From assembly GCF_002355395.1 (NCBI RefSeq), contig NZ_AP017315.1:1674001-1738000 (forward strand): a DNA stretch of 64,000 bases, read 5' to 3'. The position numbers and the translations under genes are program-made. This stretch comes from Microcella alkaliphila. GTDB taxonomy: Bacteria > Actinomycetota > Actinomycetes > Actinomycetales > Microbacteriaceae. The stretch's first letter is position 1, and every line of letters begins with the position of its first letter. The notes below the pieces were generated by a model that was not told the origin of the DNA, made no database searches, and saw only the letters and a program-made list of their open reading frames with translations. Shown here one piece after another: positions 40,535 to 48,389 of this stretch.

Positions 40535-42244
40535 GTGGCAGACGACGAATACGGGCGCGTACCTGCAGGGTGGTATCCCGATCCCTTGGGGCTTCCGCAG
40601 CTTCGCTGGTGGGACAACCACGCCTGGACGGAGCACGTCTCAGACGCGCGCCAGCCGATGGTGCCCACCGAGACCGCGTACGCCGACGATGACCTTCCGC
40701 GCCGCCGCGACCGGCGCAGCGCCGAGTCGGCCGACAGCACGCCCGTCGACGGCGGCGTCAACGACAGCCAGCCTGCGCAGCAGCCCACCGCACAGGTGTT
40801 GCGTCAGCTCGCCCCTCCCGTCGCCGACGCAAAGGTGACCGACGCCGACGCGGCCGCCGCTGCTGCGGCCGCGGCAGCCGCCGCCCGTGAGGAAGCCGAG
40901 CGCGCCCGCAAGATCGCCGAAGCGCGCGCCGAACAGGACCGTCTCGAAGAGGCCCGCCGAGAACAGGAGCGTGTCGAAGCCGCCCGTCTCGAGGCAGAGC
41001 GTGTGCAGGCAGAGCGTCGCGAGGCAGAGGCCCGCGCCGCGGCAGCCACCGTCCGGCCGACCGAGTCGATCGGCACGCCGGGAGCGGACAACGCTCCCCC
41101 GCAGGCATCGCGCCCCGCATCGAACGCCGCGGACGCCTTCGCCGCCGCCGCGTTCACCGACCCGAGCGTGAGCTCGGCCACGGCCGCGACCGGAGCCGGC
41201 ACGACGTCGCCGGCGGCCTCACCGTGGGTTCCCGTCAACCGGGACGAGATGACCGCTGAGCCCCGCTCGGCGCGCTCCAGCGTGAATTCGGCCAGCAGCC
41301 AGGCGAGCGTCGCCTCAGCGGCCTCCGTCACGGGGATGCCCTCGGCCTCGGTTCCCGGAAGTGCCGCCGCCCAGAACCTCGCGGGCAGCACGCCGCACCC
41401 GTACGCACCGGGCTACGGCTCGGCCCCGGGCTACGGCTCGGCCCCCGGCTACGGGTCGGCCCCCGGATTCGGCTCGGCCCCCGGCTACGGCAGCGTTCCG
41501 GGCTACGGTTCGGCGTCGGCACCAGGCTTCGGGAGCGCACCGGGCGCTCCGGGCTATGCGCAGGCCGCGGGCGATGCGCCGGTGTCCGCCGGCCGTCGCG
41601 GAGCACTCGCGGCGGGCGCGCCCGCCGGGGTCGCAGGTCTCCACACCGTCGAGGCGTGGGCGATCGCCCTGCTTCCGATGCTGCAGCTGCTGTTCAGCCT
41701 GCTCGTCGTGTCGGCGTTCGCGACCGGCCCGAGCCTCGCCATGATGGCGGGCATCTGGCTGGGGCCGCTGCCGATCGTCGTCGTGCTCGCGCTTCTCGAC
41801 GCCCGCCGCCTTGGTCGCCTCGGGCTCGACCGCCCGGCCAGCGGCTGGTGGGCCCTCGCCGGTCCGATCGTGTACCTCATCGTGCGGGCTGTGCGCCTGA
41901 GCCGCGTCTCCGGCGTCGGATTCGGCCCCGTCGCGGTCTGGCTGCTCCTCACCGGCCTGATGGGAGCATCCATTTTGGCTGTTCCGGGTCTCGTGATCGC
42001 GTCGTTCCCCGGCGTCTTCGCCGAGCAGGCGAACCAGACGATCTCGTCGACGAGCCGCTCGATCGGCGCGAACCTCACTGCGACGTGCCCCGCCACGCCG
42101 CCCCTGTTCATCGGCCAGCAGCTACGCTGCCCGGCCGTCAACCCGTCCGGTGAGGCCTTCATCGTCACCGTCAGCCTCCAGCGTGCCAACGGTTGGATCG
42201 CGTGGCAGGTCGACGACTGGGGCGTCTTCGGATTCTCGCGCTGA
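40535..42244 (+). CDS. DUF2510 membrane protein with coiled coil and GYGSAP repeats
   Basis: A 569-residue protein. A DUF2510 domain (AGWYPDPLGLPQLRWWDNHAWTEHV) opens it, then an Ala/Glu/Arg-rich coiled coil (about 105-170), a low-complexity region with 6-residue GYGSAP-like repeats encoded by an 18-bp DNA repeat (about 41402-41530), and several hydrophobic segments from about residue 370 to 490. A C-terminal extracytoplasmic domain with two Cys (TCPATPPLFIGQQLRCP) closes it. GTG start. DUF2510 proteins are common actinobacterial envelope proteins of unknown function; two paralogues lie nearby. Confidence 0.88.
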   Translation: MADDEYGRVPAGWYPDPLGLPQLRWWDNHAWTEHVSDARQPMVPTETAYADDDLPRRRDRRSAESADSTPVDGGVNDSQPAQQPTAQVLRQLAPPVADAKVTDADAAAAAAAAAAAAREEAERARKIAEARAEQDRLEEARREQERVEAARLEAERVQAERREAEARAAAATVRPTESIGTPGADNAPPQASRPASNAADAFAAAAFTDPSVSSATAATGAGTTSPAASPWVPVNRDEMTAEPRSARSSVNSASSQASVASAASVTGMPSASVPGSAAAQNLAGSTPHPYAPGYGSAPGYGSAPGYGSAPGFGSAPGYGSVPGYGSASAPGFGSAPGAPGYAQAAGDAPVSAGRRGALAAGAPAGVAGLHTVEAWAIALLPMLQLLFSLLVVSAFATGPSLAMMAGIWLGPLPIVVVLALLDARRLGRLGLDRPASGWWALAGPIVYLIVRAVRLSRVSGVGFGPVAVWLLLTGLMGASILAVPGLVIASFPGVFAEQANQTISSTSRSIGANLTATCPATPPLFIGQQLRCPAVNPSGEAFIVTVSLQRANGWIAWQVDDWGVFGFSR

Positions 42245-42263
42245 GCCACGGCGCGAAACCTCA

Positions 42264-42403
42264 CACCACAGCACAACTGAACAGCGTGACATCCGGGTAC
42301 CCCCCCGGCGTTCGGAAAGCGAAGGGCACGCACGCCCGAAACTCGCGAGATGAGACACCGCCGGAGACACTGGATGTACGCACCACACCACAACTGAACA
42401 TCG
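42264..42403. repeat. 23-bp direct repeat pair in an intergenic region
   Basis: CACCACAGCACAACTGAACA plus GCG at 42264-42286 and CACCACACCACAACTGAACA plus TCG at 42381-42403, 117 bp apart, with two mismatches. They lie in the 314-base gap 42245-42558 between the first two DUF2510 genes. The gap also has a half TACCCCC box at 42298, but no gene is seen in it. A promoter and control region for the second gene is likely. Confidence 0.6.
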
Positions 42404-42558
42404 ACGGCATCCACGCCGCACTCGGCGCCGAATACCCGGTACGAGAGTGACGCGAATGCCGGTCGCGCAGACCCGAACACGCGCGACGCACACCGGTAGC
42501 CGGGGGGCTACGGGTGATCACGAACCCGGTCGGGGGACCGGGATCTGGGGGAATTGCA

Positions 42559-43431
42559 ATGACAACGACGGCAGTTCGGGTGCCGGCAGGTTGGTACGCC
42601 GACCCGCTCAGCGCCGATGCGTCGGGCCAGCCGACGCACCGCCGCTGGTGGGACGGCCACGGCTGGACGCACCACACCGCGCTCATCGGAGACACTCCGC
42701 GCTCGGTTGAGACCGCCTGGAGCGCTCCGACGAGCCCCGACATCTCGCCCGCCACGGTCGAAGCGATGCGCTTGAGCGCCAGCTACACGCAGGAGGCGCG
42801 CCGCGAGGCGGCCCGCGTGGCCGAGACGATGTCGCTGCACCCGGGCACGCCTGTCTCGCCCGTCACGCCCGCCGCTGGCACGCCGGTCGCCACCCGCGCC
42901 GCCGCCGAGGCTCCTGCCGCCCGTGCGGCCACCGCGTCGGCCGCCGGTCTCACGCCCACTCGCCTCGACCTCGACGAGCTGTGGAAGGAAACGCCCACCC
43001 GGCGCCCGCACACTCACCGTGTCGAGCGTCCGAAGGTTCACACGGTCTCGCAGTGGCTCATCGCGGTCATGCCGATCACGCAGGTGCTGATCATGCACTG
43101 GGTGCTCGAGCTGTCCGCCTCCGGAGCCGCCCCGCAGCAGTCCATCTGGCTTGCCATGGTGCTGCCCTTCGTTCTCTACGGCGCGCTCGCCAGCCAGGAT
43201 GCCCGCCAGCTCGCCGCCGCCGGCCACCTGACGTCCACGCCGTGGATCGTGGCGGTCATCATGCCGGCTGTGTACCTCGGCTCGCGCGGAGTGCAACTGC
43301 ACCGGACGACCGGCGCCAGCCCGTGGCCCGCACTGATCCTGTGGGGTCTGTTGCAGGGCGTGGTGGTGGCCGTTGCTACCGTACTCGACCCGGCGTGGTT
43401 CGACCGCGTCCTCGCGGCGGCCGGCCTGTAG
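42559..43431 (+). CDS. DUF2510 membrane protein, second copy
   Basis: A 290-residue protein with an N-terminal DUF2510 domain (VPAGWYADPLSADASGQPTHRRWWDGHGWTHHT region), an Ala-rich linker and a C-terminal membrane domain of about four helices (TVSQWLIAVMPITQVLIMHWV onwards). ATG 42559 has GGGGGAA seven bases upstream; the in-frame GTG 42514 is less likely. It lacks the C-terminal Cys domain of the other two copies. Two tandem hairpins follow. Confidence 0.87.
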   Translation: MTTTAVRVPAGWYADPLSADASGQPTHRRWWDGHGWTHHTALIGDTPRSVETAWSAPTSPDISPATVEAMRLSASYTQEARREAARVAETMSLHPGTPVSPVTPAAGTPVATRAAAEAPAARAATASAAGLTPTRLDLDELWKETPTRRPHTHRVERPKVHTVSQWLIAVMPITQVLIMHWVLELSASGAAPQQSIWLAMVLPFVLYGALASQDARQLAAAGHLTSTPWIVAVIMPAVYLGSRGVQLHRTTGASPWPALILWGLLQGVVVAVATVLDPAWFDRVLAAAGL

Positions 43432-43433
43432 AC

Positions 43434-43511
43434 CGGTCGCGCGGCTGTCCCCCCTTTAGCCGCGCGACCGCACACCGTCGGTGGGCCGAGGGCCCTCGGT
43501 CCACCGACGGT
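43434..43511 (+). terminator. Two tandem hairpins after the second DUF2510 gene
   Basis: First hairpin: CGGTCGCGCGGCT (43434-43446) with AGCCGCGCGACCG (43458-43470), 11-base loop. Second hairpin: ACCGTCGGTGG (43474-43484) with CCACCGACGGT (43501-43511) around the self-complementary CCGAGGGCCCTCGG. Strong stems directly after the stop at 43431. Confidence 0.8.
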
Positions 43512-43544
43512 ATACCCGCACTCTCGCGCGCGTAGGCTCGACGG

Positions 43545-43856
43545 GTGACGTCCGACGACCATCCACGCAGGGCCAGCCTCGAAGTGCTTCGTGCCGAAGC
43601 CGCCGACGAGCTGGCGACGGTCGTGCACGAGCGGGCGCGCGGCGGCGAAGACCCGTGGGACTTCATGTCGGAGATTCCCACCGTCGATGAACTCGTGGTC
43701 TGGATGCTCAGGGCCGACCGCATCGCCGCTGACGGTGGCCGCCGCCCCACCCCCGCCATGAACTACCGCATGCTGCGCCAGATCGCCCTCAGCTACCCCG
43801 ACCTCACGCCGACGGTGTGGAGCATGATCGGGCGCCTCGAGCGCACGGCGGGGTAG
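43545..43856 (+). CDS. Small protein of unknown function
   Basis: A 103-residue soluble acidic protein starting at GTG 43545, with Trp-containing segments DPWDFMSEIPTVDELVVWML and TVWSMIGRLERT. No family is recognised. It ends eight bases before the convergent helicase gene. Confidence 0.6.
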   Translation: MTSDDHPRRASLEVLRAEAADELATVVHERARGGEDPWDFMSEIPTVDELVVWMLRADRIAADGGRRPTPAMNYRMLRQIALSYPDLTPTVWSMIGRLERTAG

Positions 43857-43863
43857 GGCACTC

Positions 43864-46539
43864 TCACAGCCGGGTGAGCCCGGTCACTCGCAGCACGGCG
43901 ACGCCCTCCTCGGCGCTCGCGTCGAGGTCGACGACCGCGTCGATCCCCCAGTCGTGGTGGCCGGCCGGGTCGGCGAGCACCTGACGAACGCGCCAGACGC
44001 GTTCGCCGGGGCGAGCATCCTCGGGCTTCTCATCGATGTGCACGAGCGCCGTCGCCCGCGCGGCGGCGTCGATGCCAATGTCGTCGTGCTCGGCGAAGTA
44101 GGCGTCGAGACCGGCGGGCCAGTCGGCGTCGGGGTCGAGTGCGACAAGCTCGTCGTCCGCCTCGCGCGCGGCCAGCTGCACGCGGCGGAACACCTCATTG
44201 CGCACGAGCACGGTGAAGGCCCGACGGTTGGTGGTGACGTCGGGCGGGGGCGGCGGCGTCACCGGCGTGTCGCTCGGCGCGGCGGGCGTTCCCGCGTCGG
44301 CCGCCTGCGTCAGCGCCTCCCACTCGTCTTGCAGGCTCGAGTCGACCTGGCGCACGAGCTCGCGCAGCCACTCGACGATGTCGGTCAGCTCGTCGGTCAT
44401 CGCCTCCGGCGGTACGGTCTGACGCAGCGCGCGGTCGGCGTCGCTCAGATACCGCAGCAGTCCGCCCTCGCTGCGCTGCAGTTGGTAGAAGCTGACGTAC
44501 TCGCCGAACGTCATCGCGCGTTCGAACATGTCGCGCACGACGCTCTTCGGCTTCAGCTCGACGTCGCGAATCCACGGCTGGGCGGCCGCGAAACCCTCGA
44601 ACGCCTCCTCGAGGAGCTCGGCGAGCGGCTGCGGGTGCGTGACGGCCTCGAGCCGCTCCATCCGCTCGTCGTACTCGATACCGTCGGCCTTCATCTGGGC
44701 GACAGCCTCGCCGCGGGCACGGAACTGCTGCTGCGAGAGCACGGCGCGCGGGTTGTCGAGCGTCGCCTCAACGACGCTCACGACATCGAGGGCGTAGTGC
44801 CCCGTGCCGAGCAGGCCGTTCGCGGCGCCGGTGTCGTCGCGACGGAAGCCGACGGTGTCGGCCGGGTCGAGCATCCCGATCACCGACAGGGCGAACGGGC
44901 TGAGGGGCTGGTTGAGGGCGAAGTTCGGCTGCAGGTCGACGGTCAGCCGCACCTCGGGTGTCAACAACTCAGGACTACTGCGAGATGACCCCACCGTCTG
45001 GGGCTCGTCAGCGCCGTCATCGGCCGTTAGTCCTGAGTTGTCAACACGAGACTCGGGTGGGCGCACGATCTCGACGACGCCGGCCGTGACGAGGGTCTTG
45101 GCGATGCCGAGCGCGCGGCGCACGAGCTCTCGCTGACGGTGGGGCGGCTCGTGGTTCTCGGTGAGCAGCGCGCGGGCGTGGGCGACGACGTCTCCCCCGC
45201 GGGCAATCAGGTTGATGAGCATCGCCGCTGACACCTGCATGCGGCTCTCGAGCGGCTCGGGCGGTGCGGCAACGAGCCGCTCGAACGTCTTCTCTGTCCA
45301 CACGACGGTGCCGGCGGGTGCCGACTTCTTGGGCGCCTTCTTCACCTTTTTGCCGCTCGTCCCGGCCTTCTGCGCCTTCGCCTCGGCCTGCGCGTTTTCG
45401 ACGTCGTGCTCAGGGGCCTGCACGACGACGAAACCTTCATCGTCGAAGCCGGCGCGGCCCGCCCGCCCCGCGACCTGGTGAAACTCGCGCGCGGTGAGGT
45501 GGCGGGTTTTCTCGCCGTCGTATTTGCTGAGCGCCGTCAGCAGCACTGTGCGAATCGGCACGTTGATGCCGACGCCGAGGGTGTCGGTGCCGCAGATGAC
45601 CTTCAGCAGACCCTTCTGGGCGAGCACCTCGACGAGGCGTCGGTACTTGGGCAGCATGCCCGCGTGGTGCACGCCGATGCCGGAGCGCACGAGCCGGCTG
45701 AGGGTCTGCCCGAAGCCGGTCGTGAAGCGAAATTCGCCGAGCTCGCGGGCGATCTCGTCGCGCTGCTCGCGCGTGATCACCTTGATGCTCGACAGCGCCT
45801 GCGCGCGCTCCATCGCGGCGGCCTGGCTAAAGTGCACGACGTAGACGGGGGCCCGCCGCTCCTCGAGCAGTCTTTGCACCGTTTCGTGCACAGGCGTGCG
45901 CACGTACTCGTACGACAGCGGGATCGGCCGCTCGGTGTGCGTGACCTCGCTGACGGGATGCCCGGTGCGCCTCTCGAGGTCGCTCGCGATCGCGCTCACG
46001 TCGCCGAGCGTCGCACTCATCAGCAGGAAGCGCGTGCCGGTCAGTTCGAGCAGCGGCACCTGCCACGCCCACCCGCGCTCGGGATCGGCGTAGTAGTGGA
46101 ACTCGTCCATGACGACGTGACCCACATCGAGCGCGTCACCCGAGCGCAGCGCCTGGTTGGCAAGGATCTCGGCCGTGCAGCAGATAATCGGCGCGTCACC
46201 GTTGACGGCGCTGTCTCCGGTCACCATGCCGACGTTCTCGGCGCCGAAAGTGTCGACCAGCTGGAAGAACTTCTCGCTCACGAGCGCCTTGATGGGTGCC
46301 GTGTAATAGCTGCGACGCCCCTGCGCGAGCGCGATCGCGTGGGCGGCGACGGCGACGAGGCTCTTGCCGCTACCGGTCGGGGTGGCGAGCACCACGTGGG
46401 CTCCGGCGACGAGCTCGAAGATCGCCTCCTCCTGCGCCTCATACAGCGGCCGCCCCGTGCTCTCCGCCCAGGCGGCGATCGCGTCGAACGCCGCACCCGC
46501 CTCGAACGGGGCGGGCATTGCGCTCATGAGGGGGGTCAC
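43864..46539 (-). CDS. Ski2-like DEAD/DEAH-box RNA helicase (DUF3516 type) with a repeat insertion
   Basis: A superfamily 2 helicase of 891 residues: motif I ATPTGSGKS (52-60), motif II DEFHYY (145-150), SAT motif III, and motif VI QVAGRAGRAGF. A long C-terminal part follows, as in the DUF3516 helicases of actinobacteria, thought to act on RNA. Between about residues 498 and 528 sits a segment (RVDNSGLT, 15 residues, SSPELLTPEVR) that is entirely the product of an inserted pair of the dispersed repeat. The frame is kept, and the protein is presumably functional with an extra surface loop. The start is GTG 46539 or one of two nearby ATGs. Confidence 0.9.
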   Translation of the reverse strand: MTPLMSAMPAPFEAGAAFDAIAAWAESTGRPLYEAQEEAIFELVAGAHVVLATPTGSGKSLVAVAAHAIALAQGRRSYYTAPIKALVSEKFFQLVDTFGAENVGMVTGDSAVNGDAPIICCTAEILANQALRSGDALDVGHVVMDEFHYYADPERGWAWQVPLLELTGTRFLLMSATLGDVSAIASDLERRTGHPVSEVTHTERPIPLSYEYVRTPVHETVQRLLEERRAPVYVVHFSQAAAMERAQALSSIKVITREQRDEIARELGEFRFTTGFGQTLSRLVRSGIGVHHAGMLPKYRRLVEVLAQKGLLKVICGTDTLGVGINVPIRTVLLTALSKYDGEKTRHLTAREFHQVAGRAGRAGFDDEGFVVVQAPEHDVENAQAEAKAQKAGTSGKKVKKAPKKSAPAGTVVWTEKTFERLVAAPPEPLESRMQVSAAMLINLIARGGDVVAHARALLTENHEPPHRQRELVRRALGIAKTLVTAGVVEIVRPPESRVDNSGLTADDGADEPQTVGSSRSSPELLTPEVRLTVDLQPNFALNQPLSPFALSVIGMLDPADTVGFRRDDTGAANGLLGTGHYALDVVSVVEATLDNPRAVLSQQQFRARGEAVAQMKADGIEYDERMERLEAVTHPQPLAELLEEAFEGFAAAQPWIRDVELKPKSVVRDMFERAMTFGEYVSFYQLQRSEGGLLRYLSDADRALRQTVPPEAMTDELTDIVEWLRELVRQVDSSLQDEWEALTQAADAGTPAAPSDTPVTPPPPPDVTTNRRAFTVLVRNEVFRRVQLAAREADDELVALDPDADWPAGLDAYFAEHDDIGIDAAARATALVHIDEKPEDARPGERVWRVRQVLADPAGHHDWGIDAVVDLDASAEEGVAVLRVTGLTRL
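44960..45045. repeat. Repeat cluster C6 inside the helicase gene
   Basis: A forward copy at 44960-44980 (ending ACTACTG) and a reverse copy at 45025-45045 (variant ending TTGTCAAC), 65 bp apart. Only two of the six frames through a copy pair are free of stops; the helicase frame is one of them and reads V-D-N-S-G-L-T and S-P-E-L-L-T. Confidence 0.95.
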
Positions 46540-46631
46540 ACGCTCCAGTTTGTCAGCGTGCGCGTGCCTGCTCGACTTCCTGGGAAGTCAACCCCTTTTT
46601 CTTCCGCGTAGGCTCCGCTTGCCTGGTCGGC

Positions 46632-46952
46632 ATGGATACCAATGCGAATTCCGGAGAAGAGTACGGCGACATCCACGACCCCGCAGAGCTCGCTGCCCGT
46701 CAGCAGCAGGAGGCGGAGCGCGCACAGGCTGAGAAGATTGCGGCCGACAACACGGCGGCGGGAGACGCGGGCGAAACCCCGAAGGACCGTCGCGTGGACG
46801 GAGTGGGCGACGGAAACGCGCCCCGCGAGAACGACGACCGCACCGAGCCGCTGGGCGAGCCGACGCCGCCCGACGGGCTCGACGACCCGCTCGGCACCGA
46901 CGGTGGGGCGACCGACCGCGACCTCGGCGAGTTGGGTGGCGGCCATGAGTGA
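46632..46952 (+). CDS. Small acidic hydrophilic protein, first of three
   Basis: A 106-residue protein rich in Asp, Glu, Gly and Ala without hydrophobic segments (AELAARQQQEAERAQAEKIAADN, GLDDPLGTDGGATD). It looks intrinsically disordered. No family is recognised. Overlaps the next gene by eight bases. Confidence 0.6.
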   Translation: MDTNANSGEEYGDIHDPAELAARQQQEAERAQAEKIAADNTAAGDAGETPKDRRVDGVGDGNAPRENDDRTEPLGEPTPPDGLDDPLGTDGGATDRDLGELGGGHE

Positions 46953-47193
46953 GCGGCGCGACGACCCGGCGGAGCGGGGCGAGGAGGCGCACGACGCGGG
47001 GTTCGCGTCAGACGACCTCGAGCATCCCGACGATCTGGAAGACGGCGAGCAGAACGTCGACGGCGCCTACCGCGACGGGATGCTCGGGGGCGGCGCGATC
47101 GGCGGAGCGATCGGTGCCGCCGCGAACGACGCGGCCACCGGGGTTCCGGTGCGCGACGATGAGCGCCGCGACGAGCAGGAAGGGCGCCGCTGA
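46945..47193 (+). CDS. Small acidic protein with a glycine zipper, second of three
   Basis: An 82-residue protein with acidic flanks (DDLEHPDDLEDGEQNVDG) and a Gly-rich hydrophobic centre, MLGGGAIGGAIGAAAND, which resembles a glycine-zipper segment and could associate with a membrane. The ATG at 46945 overlaps the previous stop, and its own stop overlaps the next start (TGATG). Confidence 0.6.
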   Translation: MSERRDDPAERGEEAHDAGFASDDLEHPDDLEDGEQNVDGAYRDGMLGGGAIGGAIGAAANDAATGVPVRDDERRDEQEGRR

Positions 47194-47414
47194 TGGCCAC
47201 GCATGACGACCGCGACAAGCTGACCGACACCCTTCCCGACAACGATGCTCAGAAGGGGCAGCGCGAGACGACGATCGGGCATGACGTCGACGACTGGACC
47301 GACCCCGACGGTGCCGCGGAGCGCGCCCACGAGGCGGATGAACGGTCCGACGCTGACGACGCGCCGGGTGTGCCCGACCGGGATTCTGACGAGCGCGAGG
47401 ACTGGCAGGGCTAG
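47193..47414 (+). CDS. Small acidic hydrophilic protein, third of three
   Basis: A 73-residue very acidic protein (TDTLPDNDAQKGQRETTIGHDVDDWTD region, ending DSDEREDWQG). Its start overlaps the previous stop. It ends four bases before the convergent CPBP-type gene. The three genes form a tightly coupled operon of probably disordered proteins; stress or desiccation protection is possible but unproven. Confidence 0.6.
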   Translation: MATHDDRDKLTDTLPDNDAQKGQRETTIGHDVDDWTDPDGAAERAHEADERSDADDAPGVPDRDSDEREDWQG

Positions 47415-47418
47415 CGCG

Positions 47419-48261
47419 CTACGACCCCGGCGCCTGGATCAGGAAGAACGGGAAGACGCCGGGGTTGTGGGCGTGCACGATCGCGAGGAACACGACCAGG
47501 TCGAACAACAGATGCACGATGATCACGTAGGTGAGGGACTTCGTGCGGTGGAAGATCCAACCCTGCAGCAAGGCGAAGGGGATCGTCATGAGCGGGCCCC
47601 AGGCCTGGTAACCGAGCTCCCACAGGAAGCTGACGAAGATGATCGCCTGCAGGATGTTCGCGACTAAGAGCGGGAAGTGTCGCATCAGCAGCACGTAACA
47701 GGTGCAGATGAAGAACAATTCGTCCCAGATGCCGACCGCGTTGACGCCGACGAAGAGGCGCGCCACCTCGCTGAACTCACTGACCGCCGGCCAGTTCTGG
47801 TACGAGCCCGACTGGATGAAGTAGAGCGGCAGGATCAGCCAGCCGAGGAACGGCACGGCGAACAGATACGACTTCTCCCACGGCTGCCACTTCTGCCCGC
47901 CCCGCCAGGGAAAGCGGATCACGCGCCGCTTCAGCACGAACCGGTCGAGCACGAACGGTACGGCCACGGCGAGGCTCAAGACGAACCCGAGCAGGAAGAA
48001 GTTGGGCCACGAAATGTCGGCCTTGACGCTCACCGTGCTCACCACGATGAGGCCCGCCGCGATGATGCCGAGGTCGCGCATGAGTTCGCGGTCGACGACG
48101 TACGCGACGATCAGGCCCGCGAGAAGCCAGGGGTAGCCGATGAGCCGGTTCTCGAAACCGAACAGCACGATCGCGCTCGTCGCGACGATGGCGGCGGGGA
48201 TCAGCTTGGCGCTGAGGATCGGAAGGGAGTCCGTCGGGGCGATCGGAGCGGCGGCGGGCAT
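47419..48261 (-). CDS. CPBP-type intramembrane protease-like membrane protein
   Basis: A 280-residue protein with about eight helices. Segments resembling the CPBP/Abi motifs are IWDELFFICTCYVLL (Asp-Glu where Glu-Glu is usual), FLWELGYQAW and HLLFDLVVF. The missing first Glu leaves activity in doubt. ATG 48261 is chosen (MPAAAPIAPTDS); longer frames run into the promoter region of the divergent DUF2510 gene. Confidence 0.72.
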   Translation of the reverse strand: MPAAAPIAPTDSLPILSAKLIPAAIVATSAIVLFGFENRLIGYPWLLAGLIVAYVVDRELMRDLGIIAAGLIVVSTVSVKADISWPNFFLLGFVLSLAVAVPFVLDRFVLKRRVIRFPWRGGQKWQPWEKSYLFAVPFLGWLILPLYFIQSGSYQNWPAVSEFSEVARLFVGVNAVGIWDELFFICTCYVLLMRHFPLLVANILQAIIFVSFLWELGYQAWGPLMTIPFALLQGWIFHRTKSLTYVIIVHLLFDLVVFLAIVHAHNPGVFPFFLIQAPGS

Positions 48262-48311
48262 GCGCCCATGCTGACAGTCGCCCGCTGGGAACCGCGCACA
48301 GTGCGCCGAAA

Positions 48312-48330
48312 TACCCCCGGAACGGGGGTA
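48312..48330. promoter_or_regulatory. TACCCCC inverted repeat upstream of the third DUF2510 gene
   Basis: A perfect inverted repeat TACCCCC-GGAAC-GGGGGTA, 60 bases before the gene and 51 bases from the divergent CPBP-type gene. It closely resembles the box at 40412-40429. Candidate operator. Confidence 0.55.
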
Positions 48331-48389
48331 GGCCTGAGACGCTCTCACGGCTTAGGCTGAGCGCAACATCGCGCAGGGGGGCTGACTCG

